A model generated the notes under the pieces. That model made no database searches. It was not told the origin of the DNA and saw only the letters and a list, made by a program, of their open reading frames with translations. The translations under genes and the position numbers were made by a program. A stretch of DNA of 64,000 nt from Streptomyces sp. RKAG293 (lineage in GTDB: Bacteria; Actinomycetota; Actinomycetes; Streptomycetales; Streptomycetaceae), in NCBI RefSeq assembly GCF_023701745.1, contig NZ_JAJOZB010000001.1, forward strand, positions 5,865,501-5,929,500. The letters are read 5' to 3'. Below, piece by piece: positions 25,829 to 34,352 of the stretch (position 1 is its first letter; each line of letters begins with the position of its first letter).

Positions 25829-26323
25829 TTACAACGGGAGGGCGTACGTGAACAGGTGGACGCCCGGAACGGGCGACCAGTCGCGGTCCGGCGTGCGCCG
25901 GAATCCGAGCCGTTCGTAGATCCGGTGGGCGCCGGTCATCGACTGCTGGGTGGACATCACCAGTTGCCGGACGCCGAGGGCGCGGGCCCGTTCCACACAC
26001 GCCAGGACGAGTGCCTCGCCGGTGCCGCGGCCGCGCGCGGACGGGTCGACGGCGAGCATCCGGAACTCCGCCTCGCCGTCCCGGGCTATGTCGCCCCAGG
26101 GGCTGCCGGGAGGGGCGAACGTCACGCAGCCGAGCAGCGTGTCGTCCGCCGCGTCGACGGCGACGAGCACCTCCGCGGACACCGCGCGGGCGCGGGCGTC
26201 GCGCAGCTTCGGGGCGTACTGGCCGTCCGGCTGGGTGTGGCCGTCGGCGATGAAGGCGTCGGCGGTGATGCGGCCTGCCGCATCGAGCTCGTCCGCTCGC
26301 GCGGGGCGGATGATGATGTCCAT
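25829..26323 (-). CDS. GNAT-family N-acetyltransferase
   Basis: 164 residues from ATG 26323. The acetyl-CoA motif A reads FRMLAVDPSARGRGTGEALVLACVERARALG. The motif B region reads HRIYERLGFRRTPDRDW. A small cytoplasmic enzyme whose acceptor cannot be read from sequence. It lies upstream of the nrdA promoter, on the same strand. Confidence 0.9.
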   Translation of the reverse strand: MDIIIRPARADELDAAGRITADAFIADGHTQPDGQYAPKLRDARARAVSAEVLVAVDAADDTLLGCVTFAPPGSPWGDIARDGEAEFRMLAVDPSARGRGTGEALVLACVERARALGVRQLVMSTQQSMTGAHRIYERLGFRRTPDRDWSPVPGVHLFTYALPL

Positions 26324-26388
26324 CCCCGCAGTCTGCCGCATGGCCGGCGCCGGCCCGCGGGGAGTACGGGGGAGTCCATCGGGTGCCT

Positions 26389-26592
26389 TCAGACGACCGG
26401 GCTGAAGGCGCCGCGGGTCGCCTCCGCCGGCACTCGGCTGGGGGAGGACTGCTCCTCGCGACGCCGCTCCGCGGCCCTCGCGGCCCGGATCTGGCGGGAG
26501 ATGCGGAGCTCGATGCCGAAGCCGATCAGGGCGGGCAGGGCGATGAGGAGGATCAGGGCGCCGGCGGCCAGGAGGCCGAGGAATGTGTTCAT
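26389..26592 (-). CDS. Small single-span membrane protein
   Basis: 67 residues from ATG 26592. The N-terminal hydrophobic helix (MNTFLGLLAAGALILLIALPALIGF) is followed by a charged cytoplasmic tail with RISRQIRAARAAERRREEQ. Codon use is typical of the genome. No known domain. It is divergent from the GlxA-type regulator, so it may share a promoter region with it. Confidence 0.7.
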   Translation of the reverse strand: MNTFLGLLAAGALILLIALPALIGFGIELRISRQIRAARAAERRREEQSSPSRVPAEATRGAFSPVV

Positions 26593-26680
26593 GCATCTAT
26601 TTTCGCGGGGGGTGCTCCGCCATGGCAGTGGCAGGACTGACGCACTACCGCTAATTACTGCCAAGTGCGATGCTGGTCCC

Positions 26681-27655
26681 ATGCTGGAAAACGTCGCAGT
26701 GGTGCTGATGGACGGCGGACACGCCTTCGAACTGGGCGTCGTCTGCGAAGTCTTCGGCATCGACCGCAGTGAGCAGGGGCTGCCCGTCTACGACTTCGCC
26801 GTCGTCGGCATCGGGAAGCAGCCCGTCCAGTTGCACAACGGCATGGACGTCTCGACGCCGTACGGGATCGACCGGCTGGAGGAGGCGGACCTCATCGCCG
26901 TCCCGGCCGGGTGCGACTACCCCGAGCGGGCGGAGTACCCGCCGGAGCTGCTGCGCGCGCTGCGCGGAGCCGTGGAGCGGGGCGGCCGGGTGCTCAGCGT
27001 GTGCTCGGGGGCGTTCGTGCTGGGCGCGGCCGGGCTGCTGGACGGCCGGAGCTGCACCACGCACTGGCGGCACACGGACGCGCTGGCGCGCCGCTTCCCG
27101 CTCGCCCGGATCGAGCCGGACGTGCTGTACGTGGACGACGACCCGGTGATCACGTCCGCCGGTACGGCCGCGGGCATCGACGCCTGTCTGCACCTGGTCC
27201 GCAAGGAGCAGGGCGGCGCGGTGGCCTCCGGCATCGCCCGGCGCATGGTGGTGCCGCCGCACCGGGAGGGCGGGCAGGCGCAGTACGTGGACCGGCCGCT
27301 GCCGCGCGGCCGGTGCGACACCGTGGGCGCGGTGCTCAGCTGGATGGAGCGCCATCTGGACCGTGAGGTGACCGTCGAGGAACTGGCCGCCCGCGCCCAT
27401 ATGTCGCCGCGCACCTTCGCCCGCCGCTTCCACCAGGAGACCGGCACCACCCCGTACCGCTGGCTGCTGGGCCAGCGGGTGCTGCTGGCGCGCGAGTTGC
27501 TGGAGGGGACGGACGAGACGATGGACGCGATCGCCGCCCGCGCGGGCTTCGGCAGCTCGGCGACCCTGCGCCATCACTTCGCCCAGTGGGTGGGCACCAC
27601 CCCGCAGGCCTACCGCCGGACGTTCAGGGACCCGGTGCCCGCGCGGAGCGCGTGA
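26681..27655 (+). CDS. GlxA-family AraC-type transcriptional regulator
   Basis: 324 residues from ATG 26681. The N-terminal DJ-1/PfpI-like domain (VAVVLMDGGHAFELGVVCEVFG..LSVCSGAFVLGAAGLLDGRSCTTHWRH) retains the Cys of the nucleophile elbow. The C-terminal AraC domain has two HTH motifs (TVEELAARAHMSPRTFARRFHQETGTTPYRWL and DAIAARAGFGSSATLRHHFAQWVGTTPQAYR). Such proteins control amino-acid or amine metabolism genes. The target is unknown. It is convergent with the mctP gene. Confidence 0.92.
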   Translation: MLENVAVVLMDGGHAFELGVVCEVFGIDRSEQGLPVYDFAVVGIGKQPVQLHNGMDVSTPYGIDRLEEADLIAVPAGCDYPERAEYPPELLRALRGAVERGGRVLSVCSGAFVLGAAGLLDGRSCTTHWRHTDALARRFPLARIEPDVLYVDDDPVITSAGTAAGIDACLHLVRKEQGGAVASGIARRMVVPPHREGGQAQYVDRPLPRGRCDTVGAVLSWMERHLDREVTVEELAARAHMSPRTFARRFHQETGTTPYRWLLGQRVLLARELLEGTDETMDAIAARAGFGSSATLRHHFAQWVGTTPQAYRRTFRDPVPARSA

Positions 27656-27701
27656 CACCGGGTCCCGGGGAGCCGCGGAGGAACCGGCGGCTCAGGAGAG
27701 A

Positions 27702-29345
27702 TCAGTTGAGAACCGCCGGCTCAGGATCCAGCGGCAGCTCTTTCTTGACGCCCGGCTCACCGGAGTCGGCCGTGTAGTCGGAGGGCGAGGTCTCGTCGAC
27801 GCCCTCAGGCGCCTTGAGCGCCTTGAGGACGAAGGTCAGCACGACCGCCACCACTATGTTGATCACGAAGGCCGTGAGGCCGATGTAGCCCTTCTCGCCG
27901 ATGTACGGGATCAGGTCCGCGTTCCCGGCGAAGTGGTTCTGCGCCGGGGTGTGCTGCTCGTACGCCTTCCAGGTGCCGTAGAACATGCCCGCGGCCCAGC
28001 CGGCCAGCAGCGCCCAGCGGTGGAACCACCGGGTGAACAGACCGCCGACGATGGCCGGGACGGTCTGCAGGATCCAGATGCCGCCCAGCAGCTGGAAGTT
28101 GATCGCGACGGTCTTGTCCATGGTGAGGACGAAGATCAGCGCGCCGACCTTCACCAGCAGCGACACCAGCTTGGAGACCTTGGTCTCCTGCGCGGGGGTG
28201 GCGTCGGGCTTGATGAAGTCCTTGTAGATGTTGCGGGTGAACAGGTTCGCCGCGGCGATCGACATGATGGCCGCGGGCACCAGCGCGCCGATGCCGATCG
28301 CGGCGAACGCCACCCCCGCGAACCAGTCGGGGAACATGTCCTCGAACAGCTGCGGGATCGCCGTCTGCGGGTTGTACCCCTTCACCCCGACACCGACGCC
28401 GGCCGCCAGCGCCATGAAGCCGAGCATCGCCAGCAGGCCCAGCATCAGCGAGTACAGCGGCAGGATGGTGGTGTTGCGGCGGATGACGTTGCGGCTCTTG
28501 CCGGACAGCACCGCGGTCACCGAGTGCGGGTACAGGAACAGCGCCATGGCCGAACCGAGCGCCAGGGTCGCGTACGCCCACTGCGCCTGTGGCCCGGAGA
28601 CCAGCGAGCCCCTGGGCTTCCCCGTCGCCGGGTTGACGGTGGCGTAGGCCTTGCCCGCCTTGTCGAAGATGCTGTCGAAGCCGCCCAGCTTGTACGGGAT
28701 GTAGATGATCGCCACCGCGATGACGATGTAGATCAGCGCGTCCTTGACGAACGCGATCATCGCGGGCGCGCGCAGCCCCGAGGAGTACGTGTACGCCGCG
28801 AGCACCCCGAACGCGATCAGCAGCGGCAGGTCCTTCATGAACCAGCTGGAGTTCTCGCCGCCGCCGACGCCCATCACGTCCAGGACCGCCTGGATCCCGA
28901 CGAGTTGCAGCGCGATGTACGGCATCGTGGCGAGGATGCCGGTGACGGCCATCGCCAGCGACAGGCCCTTGGAGCCGAAGCGGCCGCGGATGAAGTCCGA
29001 GGACGTGACGTAGCCGTGCTTGTGGGAGATCGACCAGAGCCGCGGCAGGAAGAGGAAGACCAGCGGGTACGTGATGATCGTGTACGGCACCGCGAAGAAG
29101 CCGGCCGCGCCCGCCGCGTAGATCGCCGCCGGGACGGCGACGAAGGTGTACGCCGTGTAGAGGTCGCCGCCGAGCAGGAACCAGGTGATCCAGGTGCCGA
29201 AGCTCCGGCCGCCCAGACCCCATTCGTCCAGGCTCAGCGCGTTGTCGGCGCGCCGCCAGCGGGCCGCCAGGAAGCCCAGGACGGTGACCGCCACGAAGAA
29301 GAAGATGAAGACGCCGAGCGCCACACCGTTGACACCACCGGTCAT
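27702..29345 (-). CDS. mctP: Sodium:solute symporter, monocarboxylate uptake (MctP-like)
   Basis: 547 residues from ATG 29345. The SSSF family has about 13 membrane helices; family text includes LGGRSFGTWITWFLLGGDLYTAYTFVAVP, IGALVPAAIMSIAAANLFTRNIYKDF and AINFQLLGGIWILQTVPAIV. Preceded by and coupled to a DUF3311 gene, the constant partner of MctP-type permeases for pyruvate, lactate or acetate. The exact substrate is inferred. Confidence 0.9.
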   Translation of the reverse strand: MTGGVNGVALGVFIFFFVAVTVLGFLAARWRRADNALSLDEWGLGGRSFGTWITWFLLGGDLYTAYTFVAVPAAIYAAGAAGFFAVPYTIITYPLVFLFLPRLWSISHKHGYVTSSDFIRGRFGSKGLSLAMAVTGILATMPYIALQLVGIQAVLDVMGVGGGENSSWFMKDLPLLIAFGVLAAYTYSSGLRAPAMIAFVKDALIYIVIAVAIIYIPYKLGGFDSIFDKAGKAYATVNPATGKPRGSLVSGPQAQWAYATLALGSAMALFLYPHSVTAVLSGKSRNVIRRNTTILPLYSLMLGLLAMLGFMALAAGVGVGVKGYNPQTAIPQLFEDMFPDWFAGVAFAAIGIGALVPAAIMSIAAANLFTRNIYKDFIKPDATPAQETKVSKLVSLLVKVGALIFVLTMDKTVAINFQLLGGIWILQTVPAIVGGLFTRWFHRWALLAGWAAGMFYGTWKAYEQHTPAQNHFAGNADLIPYIGEKGYIGLTAFVINIVVAVVLTFVLKALKAPEGVDETSPSDYTADSGEPGVKKELPLDPEPAVLN

Positions 29346-29608
29346 GACGCGGCCCCCTTGCGTGCGCGTTCCTCACGGCGGACCAGGAGGTAGGCGATCG
29401 TGGTCAGTCCGGCCGAGATGAACACCCAGGCCATCTGGTACCAGTAGAAGAACGGGATGCCGATGAACTCCGGCGTCAGCCGCGAGTAGGAGCTGACCCA
29501 CAGCATCGCGACCAACGGGATGACCAGGCATACACCGGCCACCACACGCGAAGGTGTGACGACCGGTGTGCGGTTGGGCGTAGGTGAGGTTTCCGGTGGT
29601 GCTGACAT
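29342..29608 (-). CDS. DUF3311 small membrane subunit of the MctP-type symporter
   Basis: 88 residues from ATG 29608. Two transmembrane helices (VVAGVCLVIPLVAMLWV and FFYWYQMAWVFISAGLTTIAYLLV) frame a short loop with the family SYSRLTPEFIGIPFFYWYQ. The stop overlaps the symporter ATG (ATGA). DUF3311 proteins regularly precede SSSF permeases and probably assemble with them. Confidence 0.88.
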   Translation of the reverse strand: MSAPPETSPTPNRTPVVTPSRVVAGVCLVIPLVAMLWVSSYSRLTPEFIGIPFFYWYQMAWVFISAGLTTIAYLLVRREERARKGAAS

Positions 29609-29637
29609 CTTCTCGGCTCCGTCCCCTAGAGCGAATC

Positions 29638-29656
29638 TCCTGCGTAATGCGCAGGA
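29638..29656. promoter_or_regulatory. Palindrome upstream of the DUF3311-mctP operon
   Basis: TCCTGCG-TAATG-CGCAGGA is a perfect 7+7 inverted repeat, 30 bases upstream of the DUF3311 start. Probably an operator for a carbon-source regulator; the binder is unknown. Confidence 0.5.
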
Positions 29657-29785
29657 AATCTAGGGCAGCACTCCGCCACACGTCACTAGCGGTCCGCATA
29701 TCGGTACGGACTCGATCCCGGACGAGAGGGGAATCGGGTGGATCGGAGCCGGTTCGGCCGGAATTCGGCCGCGGTCGGTCGGTGG

Positions 29786-30568
29786 TCAGTCGGTGGGGCG
29801 GCTCAGCCTGGCGACGAACTTGTACCGGTCGCCGCGGTAGACGGAACGCACCCATTCGACCGGTTCACCCGTGGTGTCGATGGAGTGCCGGGACAGCATC
29901 AGCATCGGCAGGCCGACGTCCGTGCCGAGCAGGCCGGCCTCGCGGGGAGTGGCCAGCGAGGTCTCGATGGTCTCCTCGGCCTCGGCCAGCCGTACGTCGT
30001 AGACCTCCGCCAGCGCCGTGTACAGGGAGGTGTACTTGGCGAGGCTGCGGCGCAGCGCGGGAAAGCGCTTCGCCGACAGATGGGTGATCTCGATGGCCAT
30101 CGGCTCGCTGTTGGCGAGCCGCAGCCGCTCGATGCGCAGCACCCGGCCGCCGGTCTTCATGTCGAGGAGGCCGGCGAGCCGGTCGTCCGCGGTGATGTAG
30201 CCGATGTCCAGGAGCTGTGACGTGGGCTCCAGGCCCTGGGCGCGCATGTCCTCCGTGTACGAGGTGAGTTGCAGTGCCTGGGAGACCTTCGGCTTGGCGA
30301 CGAAGGTGCCCTTGCCCTGGATGCGTTCGAGGCGCCCCTCGACCACCAGTTCCTGCAGGGCCTGCCGCACGGTGGTGCGGGAGGTGTCGAATTCCGCCGC
30401 GAGCGTGCGCTCCGGCGGGACCGGTGTGCCGGGCGGCATCGTCTGCGTGATGTCCAGCAGATGTCGCTTGAGGCGGTAGTACTTGGGCACACGCGCGGTG
30501 CGCCCGGCGGCGCCCGCCGTCTCCGGCACGTCCGATGCCGGCGTGCCGCCGCCCCCGTCGCTGTCCAT
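29786..30568 (-). CDS. dasR: GntR/HutC-family regulator DasR
   Basis: 260 residues from ATG 30568, preceded by GGGAG. The N-terminal winged helix ([47 protein letters not shown]) and the C-terminal UTRA effector domain are near-identical, from memory, to S. coelicolor DasR. DasR binds dre sites and is released by glucosamine-6-phosphate and related amino-sugar phosphates; it links chitin and N-acetylglucosamine supply to development and antibiotics. It is divergent from dasA, with dre sites in the shared region. Confidence 0.96.
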   Translation of the reverse strand: MDSDGGGGTPASDVPETAGAAGRTARVPKYYRLKRHLLDITQTMPPGTPVPPERTLAAEFDTSRTTVRQALQELVVEGRLERIQGKGTFVAKPKVSQALQLTSYTEDMRAQGLEPTSQLLDIGYITADDRLAGLLDMKTGGRVLRIERLRLANSEPMAIEITHLSAKRFPALRRSLAKYTSLYTALAEVYDVRLAEAEETIETSLATPREAGLLGTDVGLPMLMLSRHSIDTTGEPVEWVRSVYRGDRYKFVARLSRPTD

Positions 30569-30730
30569 GACGTCTACTCCCGACTGCTGTCGTGCTGCCG
30601 TCACCGGCTCCTCCGTCTATCGCGGCTCACATGGTGGCACGGGCTGCTGTGGTCCAGGGAGGCGATGGCAGGTGACGTCCCCCTCAGGTGTCGGTCCGAT
30701 AACAGACCTAACAGCGCTTCTTATACACCC

Positions 30731-30789
30731 TTGACACCCCTAAAGGTCTAGGCCAAGCTGCGCTCACTGGTCTAAACCATTAAAGACCA
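30731..30789 (+). promoter_or_regulatory. dasA promoter with two DasR (dre) sites
   Basis: The dre consensus is ACTGGTCTAGACCACT. The site ACTGGTCTAAACCATT (30766-30781) matches 14 of 16. A weaker site AAAGGTCTAGGCCAAG (30742-30757) matches 11 of 16. A lone AGACCA half-site follows at 30784-30789. TTGACA (30731-30736) with CAAGCT 17 bases downstream could be the promoter, placing the weak site in the spacer and the strong one just after the transcription start. The rest of the 320-base dasR-dasA gap shows no further clear element. Confidence 0.85.
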
Positions 30790-30888
30790 ATCCCAGACCC
30801 ACAAGCAGGACGCGGCATTTGCCGTGTCTCGCGGCAGCCGACTTTTCGGGCGGTGGGGGGTGGTTTCGGGCATCCTGAGGAGGGTGGC

Positions 30889-32184
30889 ATGAAGCGCAAG
30901 CTCATCGCGGCAATCGGTGTCGCGACCATGATCGCGGGCGTCGCAGCGTGTGGCAGCGACAAGAAGGACGACACGGCCGCGAAGCCGGCGGACCGCAAGG
31001 ACACCGTGACCGTCTGGCTCATGAGTGACGCCCAGAGCACCTGGCCGGAGCTGGTCAAGAGCGTCAATGACGAGTTCAAGGCGAAGTACCCGAACGTCAC
31101 CGTGAAGGTGCAGTACCAGCAGTGGAGCGACAAGGTCCAGAAGCTGGACGCCGCGCTCTCCGGCTCCAGCGCTCCGGATGTCGTCGAGCTCGGCAACACC
31201 GAGACCATGACCTACATCCTCAACGGTGCCCTCGCCGAGGTCGACAAGACCAAGTTCGAGAATTCGGCCACCTGGATCAAGGGCCTCGAGGACACCTGCT
31301 CGTACCAGGGCAAGCTCTACTGCGTGCCGTACTACGCCGGTGCCCGTGTGGCGATCTACAACGCCGATGTCTTCAAGGCCGCGACCGGCTCCGCCGACAT
31401 GCCGAAGACCGAGACCGACCTGACCGCCGCGCTGGACAAGATCGCGGCCGCGAAGGGCGCCGACAAGGCGTACTCGCCGCTCTACCTGCCGGGCGAGTAC
31501 TGGTACGCGGCCATGTCCTACGTCAAGGCGTACGGCGGCCAGATCGCCAAGTACGACGGCGGCAAGTGGACCGGCACCCTGTCCTCCCCGGAGGCCCAGG
31601 AAGGTCTGAAGCACTTCATCGAGCTGGTCAACAAGTACAACCACGGTGACAAGACCAAGGACGAGGCGGACCACGCCGCGGTCATGGCCCAGGAGAAGAC
31701 CGCGCTGATCTACGGCAACGGCTGGGAGTCCGGCAGCGTCGTCGACACCAAGGCGCCCGGCAACCCGAAGCTGAAGGACGCCATCAAGACGGCCGGTATG
31801 CCCGGCCCGAACGGCAAGGCGCTGCCGTCCTTCATCGGTGGCTCGGACCTCGCCGTCGTCGGCAAGTCCAAGGTCCAGGACCTCGCCAAGGAGTGGATCG
31901 CCAGCTTCACCAGCGAGAAGTCCGAGGCCGTGCTGGCCGGCAAGAAGATCCTCCCGAACAACACCAAGCAGCTCGAGCCGCTGAAGTCGGACCCGGCCAC
32001 CGCGCCGATCGCCAACGCGGTGCCGGACGCCTGGTTCACCCCGATCGCTCCGGGCTGGGCCACGATCGAGAAGCAGAACATCCTCAAGAACATGCTGCTC
32101 GACATCATCAAGGGCAAGTCCATCGCCGACGCCACCAAGGCGGCCGACGACAAGATCAACTCGCTGATCAACAACGCCTCCTGA
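30889..32184 (+). CDS. dasA: Chitobiose-binding lipoprotein of the Das ABC transporter
   Basis: 431 residues from ATG 30889 with GAGGAGGG upstream. The signal peptide (MKRKLIAAIGVATMIAGVAAC) ends in a lipobox Cys. The rest is an ExtracellularSolute-binding family 1 fold (VTVWLMSDAQSTWPELVKSVNDEFKAKYPNV). DasA captures N,N'-diacetylchitobiose outside the membrane. It is under a strong dre site. A 309-base gap with a fold-back element separates it from dasB. Confidence 0.94.
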   Translation: MKRKLIAAIGVATMIAGVAACGSDKKDDTAAKPADRKDTVTVWLMSDAQSTWPELVKSVNDEFKAKYPNVTVKVQYQQWSDKVQKLDAALSGSSAPDVVELGNTETMTYILNGALAEVDKTKFENSATWIKGLEDTCSYQGKLYCVPYYAGARVAIYNADVFKAATGSADMPKTETDLTAALDKIAAAKGADKAYSPLYLPGEYWYAAMSYVKAYGGQIAKYDGGKWTGTLSSPEAQEGLKHFIELVNKYNHGDKTKDEADHAAVMAQEKTALIYGNGWESGSVVDTKAPGNPKLKDAIKTAGMPGPNGKALPSFIGGSDLAVVGKSKVQDLAKEWIASFTSEKSEAVLAGKKILPNNTKQLEPLKSDPATAPIANAVPDAWFTPIAPGWATIEKQNILKNMLLDIIKGKSIADATKAADDKINSLINNAS

Positions 32185-32223
32185 TCCCAGGCTCCGCCCG
32201 TGGGGGGCGGGGAAACAGGCGCA

Positions 32224-32421
32224 GGCCGTGTCTGACAAATGGCGCCGTCCGCCCGGAGGGCGGGGCCCGGGGCGTCTGGTGCGTGCGATCGCAAGGCGGA
32301 GGGTCGTCCTCGTACCGGGGTACGTGGATGAGCCCGACAACGCAGCGAGCGTGCGTGCCAGGCGCCCCGGGCTGGGGGCACCCCCAGCGGTAGCTGGGGG
32401 AGGGATTTGTCAGACACGGCC
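32224..32421. mobile_element. 198-bp fold-back MITE between dasA and dasB
   Basis: It is bounded by perfect 17-base inverted repeats GGCCGTGTCTGACAAAT (32224-32240) and its complement (32405-32421). The inverted symmetry continues inside: GCCCGGGGCGTCTGGTGCGTGCG (about 32265-32287) pairs with the region about 32351-32372 with few mismatches. A further hairpin (GCTGGGGGCACCCCCAGC) lies at about 32371-32388. There is no coding capacity. No clear target-site duplication was found. Similar sequences are dispersed in Streptomyces genomes from memory. Confidence 0.8.
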
Positions 32422-32493
32422 CGGGCGGACGGTCCACGGTCGTGGGCCGTCCGCCTCCGCACCCGGCATGGACGACGAAGAAAGGTCAGCGAG

Positions 32494-33501
32494 ATGAGTG
32501 CCGCCGACACGCATGCCACCGAGCCGCTGGAGCGGGGCCTCGTGGAGAGCCCGCCGCCGGCTCAGGACCGGCCCGCATCCGGGCGGGGGGCCCGCCGCCG
32601 GCCGGCCACCCGGCAGAACAGAACCCTGCCGTACTTGCTGATCACTCCGGCCCTGGTGGTCATGGCGGGCGTGCTCGGCTGGCCGCTGATCGACACCGTC
32701 GTGCTGTCCTTCCAGGACATGAGACGCAACAACCTGTGGGGCGGTACAACACCCCCGTGGGTCGGTCTCGACCAGTACACGACGATCCTCGGCGACTCCG
32801 AGTTCTGGCACGTGTTCATCCGCACGGTCGTCTTCGTCGTCGTCTGTGTCTTCTTCACCATGCTGCTCGGGCTGCTCATAGCGATGCTGCTGCAGCGGGT
32901 GTCGCCCTGGCTCCGGGTGATGATCACCAGCGCGATGGTCGCCGTCTGGGCGATGCCGCTGCTGGTCTCCACCTCGGTCTTCAAGTTCATGTTCGACTCG
33001 GACTACGGGTTGGTCAACGAGCTGCTCAGCAAGCTCCCCGGGGTCGACTACGCCGGGCACAACTGGTTCCTCAACCCCACCTCGGGGCTGGCGATCATCG
33101 CCGCCCTGGTGGTCTGGGCGGCCATCCCGTTCATCGCCATCAGCCTGCACTCGGCGCTCACCCAGGTGCCCAAGGAGCTGGAGGAGGCGGCCAGGATCGA
33201 CGGCGCCAGCGGCTTCGGCATCTTCCGGTTCGTCACCTTCCCGGTGATCAAGCCGGTCTTCGTCATGACGACGACGCTGTCGATCATCTGGGACTTCGGT
33301 GTGCTCGGCCAGGTGCTGCTGATGCGCAACAACCACCCGGAGCCGGACTACCAGCTGCTGGGCCTCTACTCCTTCACCCAGGCGTTCACCAGTAACTCCT
33401 TCAGCACGGGTGCCGCGATCTCCATCATCACCGTGGTGATGCTGTCCGGCGTCTCCGTCTACTACCTGCGCCAGCTGATGAAGATCGGAGAGGTCGAGTG
33501 A
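32494..33501 (+). CDS. dasB: Das ABC transporter permease 1
   Basis: 335 residues from ATG 32494, with AAAGGT upstream. A roughly 45-residue polar N-terminus precedes six membrane helices. The MalF-type EAA loop reads ELEEAARIDGASGFGIFRFVTFPVIKP, which contacts an ATPase. No ATP-binding gene is in the cluster; the shared ATPase MsiK, encoded elsewhere, energises Das in Streptomyces. The stop overlaps the dasC GTG (GTGA). Confidence 0.92.
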   Translation: MSAADTHATEPLERGLVESPPPAQDRPASGRGARRRPATRQNRTLPYLLITPALVVMAGVLGWPLIDTVVLSFQDMRRNNLWGGTTPPWVGLDQYTTILGDSEFWHVFIRTVVFVVVCVFFTMLLGLLIAMLLQRVSPWLRVMITSAMVAVWAMPLLVSTSVFKFMFDSDYGLVNELLSKLPGVDYAGHNWFLNPTSGLAIIAALVVWAAIPFIAISLHSALTQVPKELEEAARIDGASGFGIFRFVTFPVIKPVFVMTTTLSIIWDFGVLGQVLLMRNNHPEPDYQLLGLYSFTQAFTSNSFSTGAAISIITVVMLSGVSVYYLRQLMKIGEVE

Positions 33502-34352
33502 CTACCGCCGCCAAGGTCACCTACAAGAGCAAGAAGAAGAACCGCACCGGCTGGAACATCCTCGGCCTGCTCACCTTCGTGGTCATGGGCTTCCCGGTCT
33601 ACTGGATGGTCATCACCGCGCTGCGGCCCAGCACCGAGATCCTCAGCTACCACCAGAAGCTCTGGCCGAGCTCGATCACGTTCGACCAGTTCAACCGGGC
33701 GATGGACATGCCCAACTTCTGGGACAACGTGAAGAGCAGCGTGATCATCTCGCTGTTCAGCGTCGTCATCGCCATCGGCGTCGGACTGCTCGCCGCCTAC
33801 GCGCTGGGCCGCTTCCACTTCTGGGGCCGCCGCGGGCTGATGATCACGCTGCTGCTGATCCAGATGATCCCCGGCACGTCGATGCTGATCCCCATCTACA
33901 TCCAGCTCAACGACATGGGCGGGCTGAACCAGTACTGGGGCGTCATCGTCGTGTACGCGGCGACGACGCTGCCCTTCTCGGTGTGGATGCTGCGCGGATT
34001 CATCGTCAACATCCCCAAGGAGCTGGAGGAGTCGGCCATGGTCGACGGCTGCAGCCAGATGGCCGCCTTCCGCCGCGTGGTCTTCCCGCTGCTGGCCCCG
34101 GGTCTGGTCGCCGCCTCGATCTACGCCCTGATGACGGCCTGGAACGAATACCTTTTCGCTTACGTCCTCCTCCAGGACAACGACAAGTACACCCTCAGCA
34201 TTTGGCTGCTGAACTTCACCGGCCAGCGCGGTACCGACTTCGGCGCGCTGATGGCGGGCTCCATCCTGGTGGCCCTGCCCGTGGTGATCTTCTTCGTCAT
34301 GGTCCAGCGCAAGGTCGCTTCCGGTCTGACCGCCGGGGCGGTGAAGGGATGA
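33498..34352 (+). CDS. dasC: Das ABC transporter permease 2
   Basis: 284 residues from GTG 33498. MalG-type permease with six helices and the EAA loop ELEESAMVDGCSQMAAFRRVVFPLLAPG. The end of the protein reads MVQRKVASGLTAGAVKG, a family hallmark. It forms the channel with DasB. The stop overlaps the ATG of dasD (ATGA), so dasBCD are translationally coupled. Confidence 0.93.
   Translation: MTTAAKVTYKSKKKNRTGWNILGLLTFVVMGFPVYWMVITALRPSTEILSYHQKLWPSSITFDQFNRAMDMPNFWDNVKSSVIISLFSVVIAIGVGLLAAYALGRFHFWGRRGLMITLLLIQMIPGTSMLIPIYIQLNDMGGLNQYWGVIVVYAATTLPFSVWMLRGFIVNIPKELEESAMVDGCSQMAAFRRVVFPLLAPGLVAASIYALMTAWNEYLFAYVLLQDNDKYTLSIWLLNFTGQRGTDFGALMAGSILVALPVVIFFVMVQRKVASGLTAGAVKG

Noticed and set aside
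26681-27655. GlxA-type AraC gene considered as nrdS
   Set aside because: It has a DJ-1/PfpI domain, lies on the opposite strand and is separated by other genes from nrdAB.
32218-32427. Target-site duplication flanking the MITE
   Set aside because: Bases on either side (GGCGCA / CGGGCG) show no clear direct repeat.
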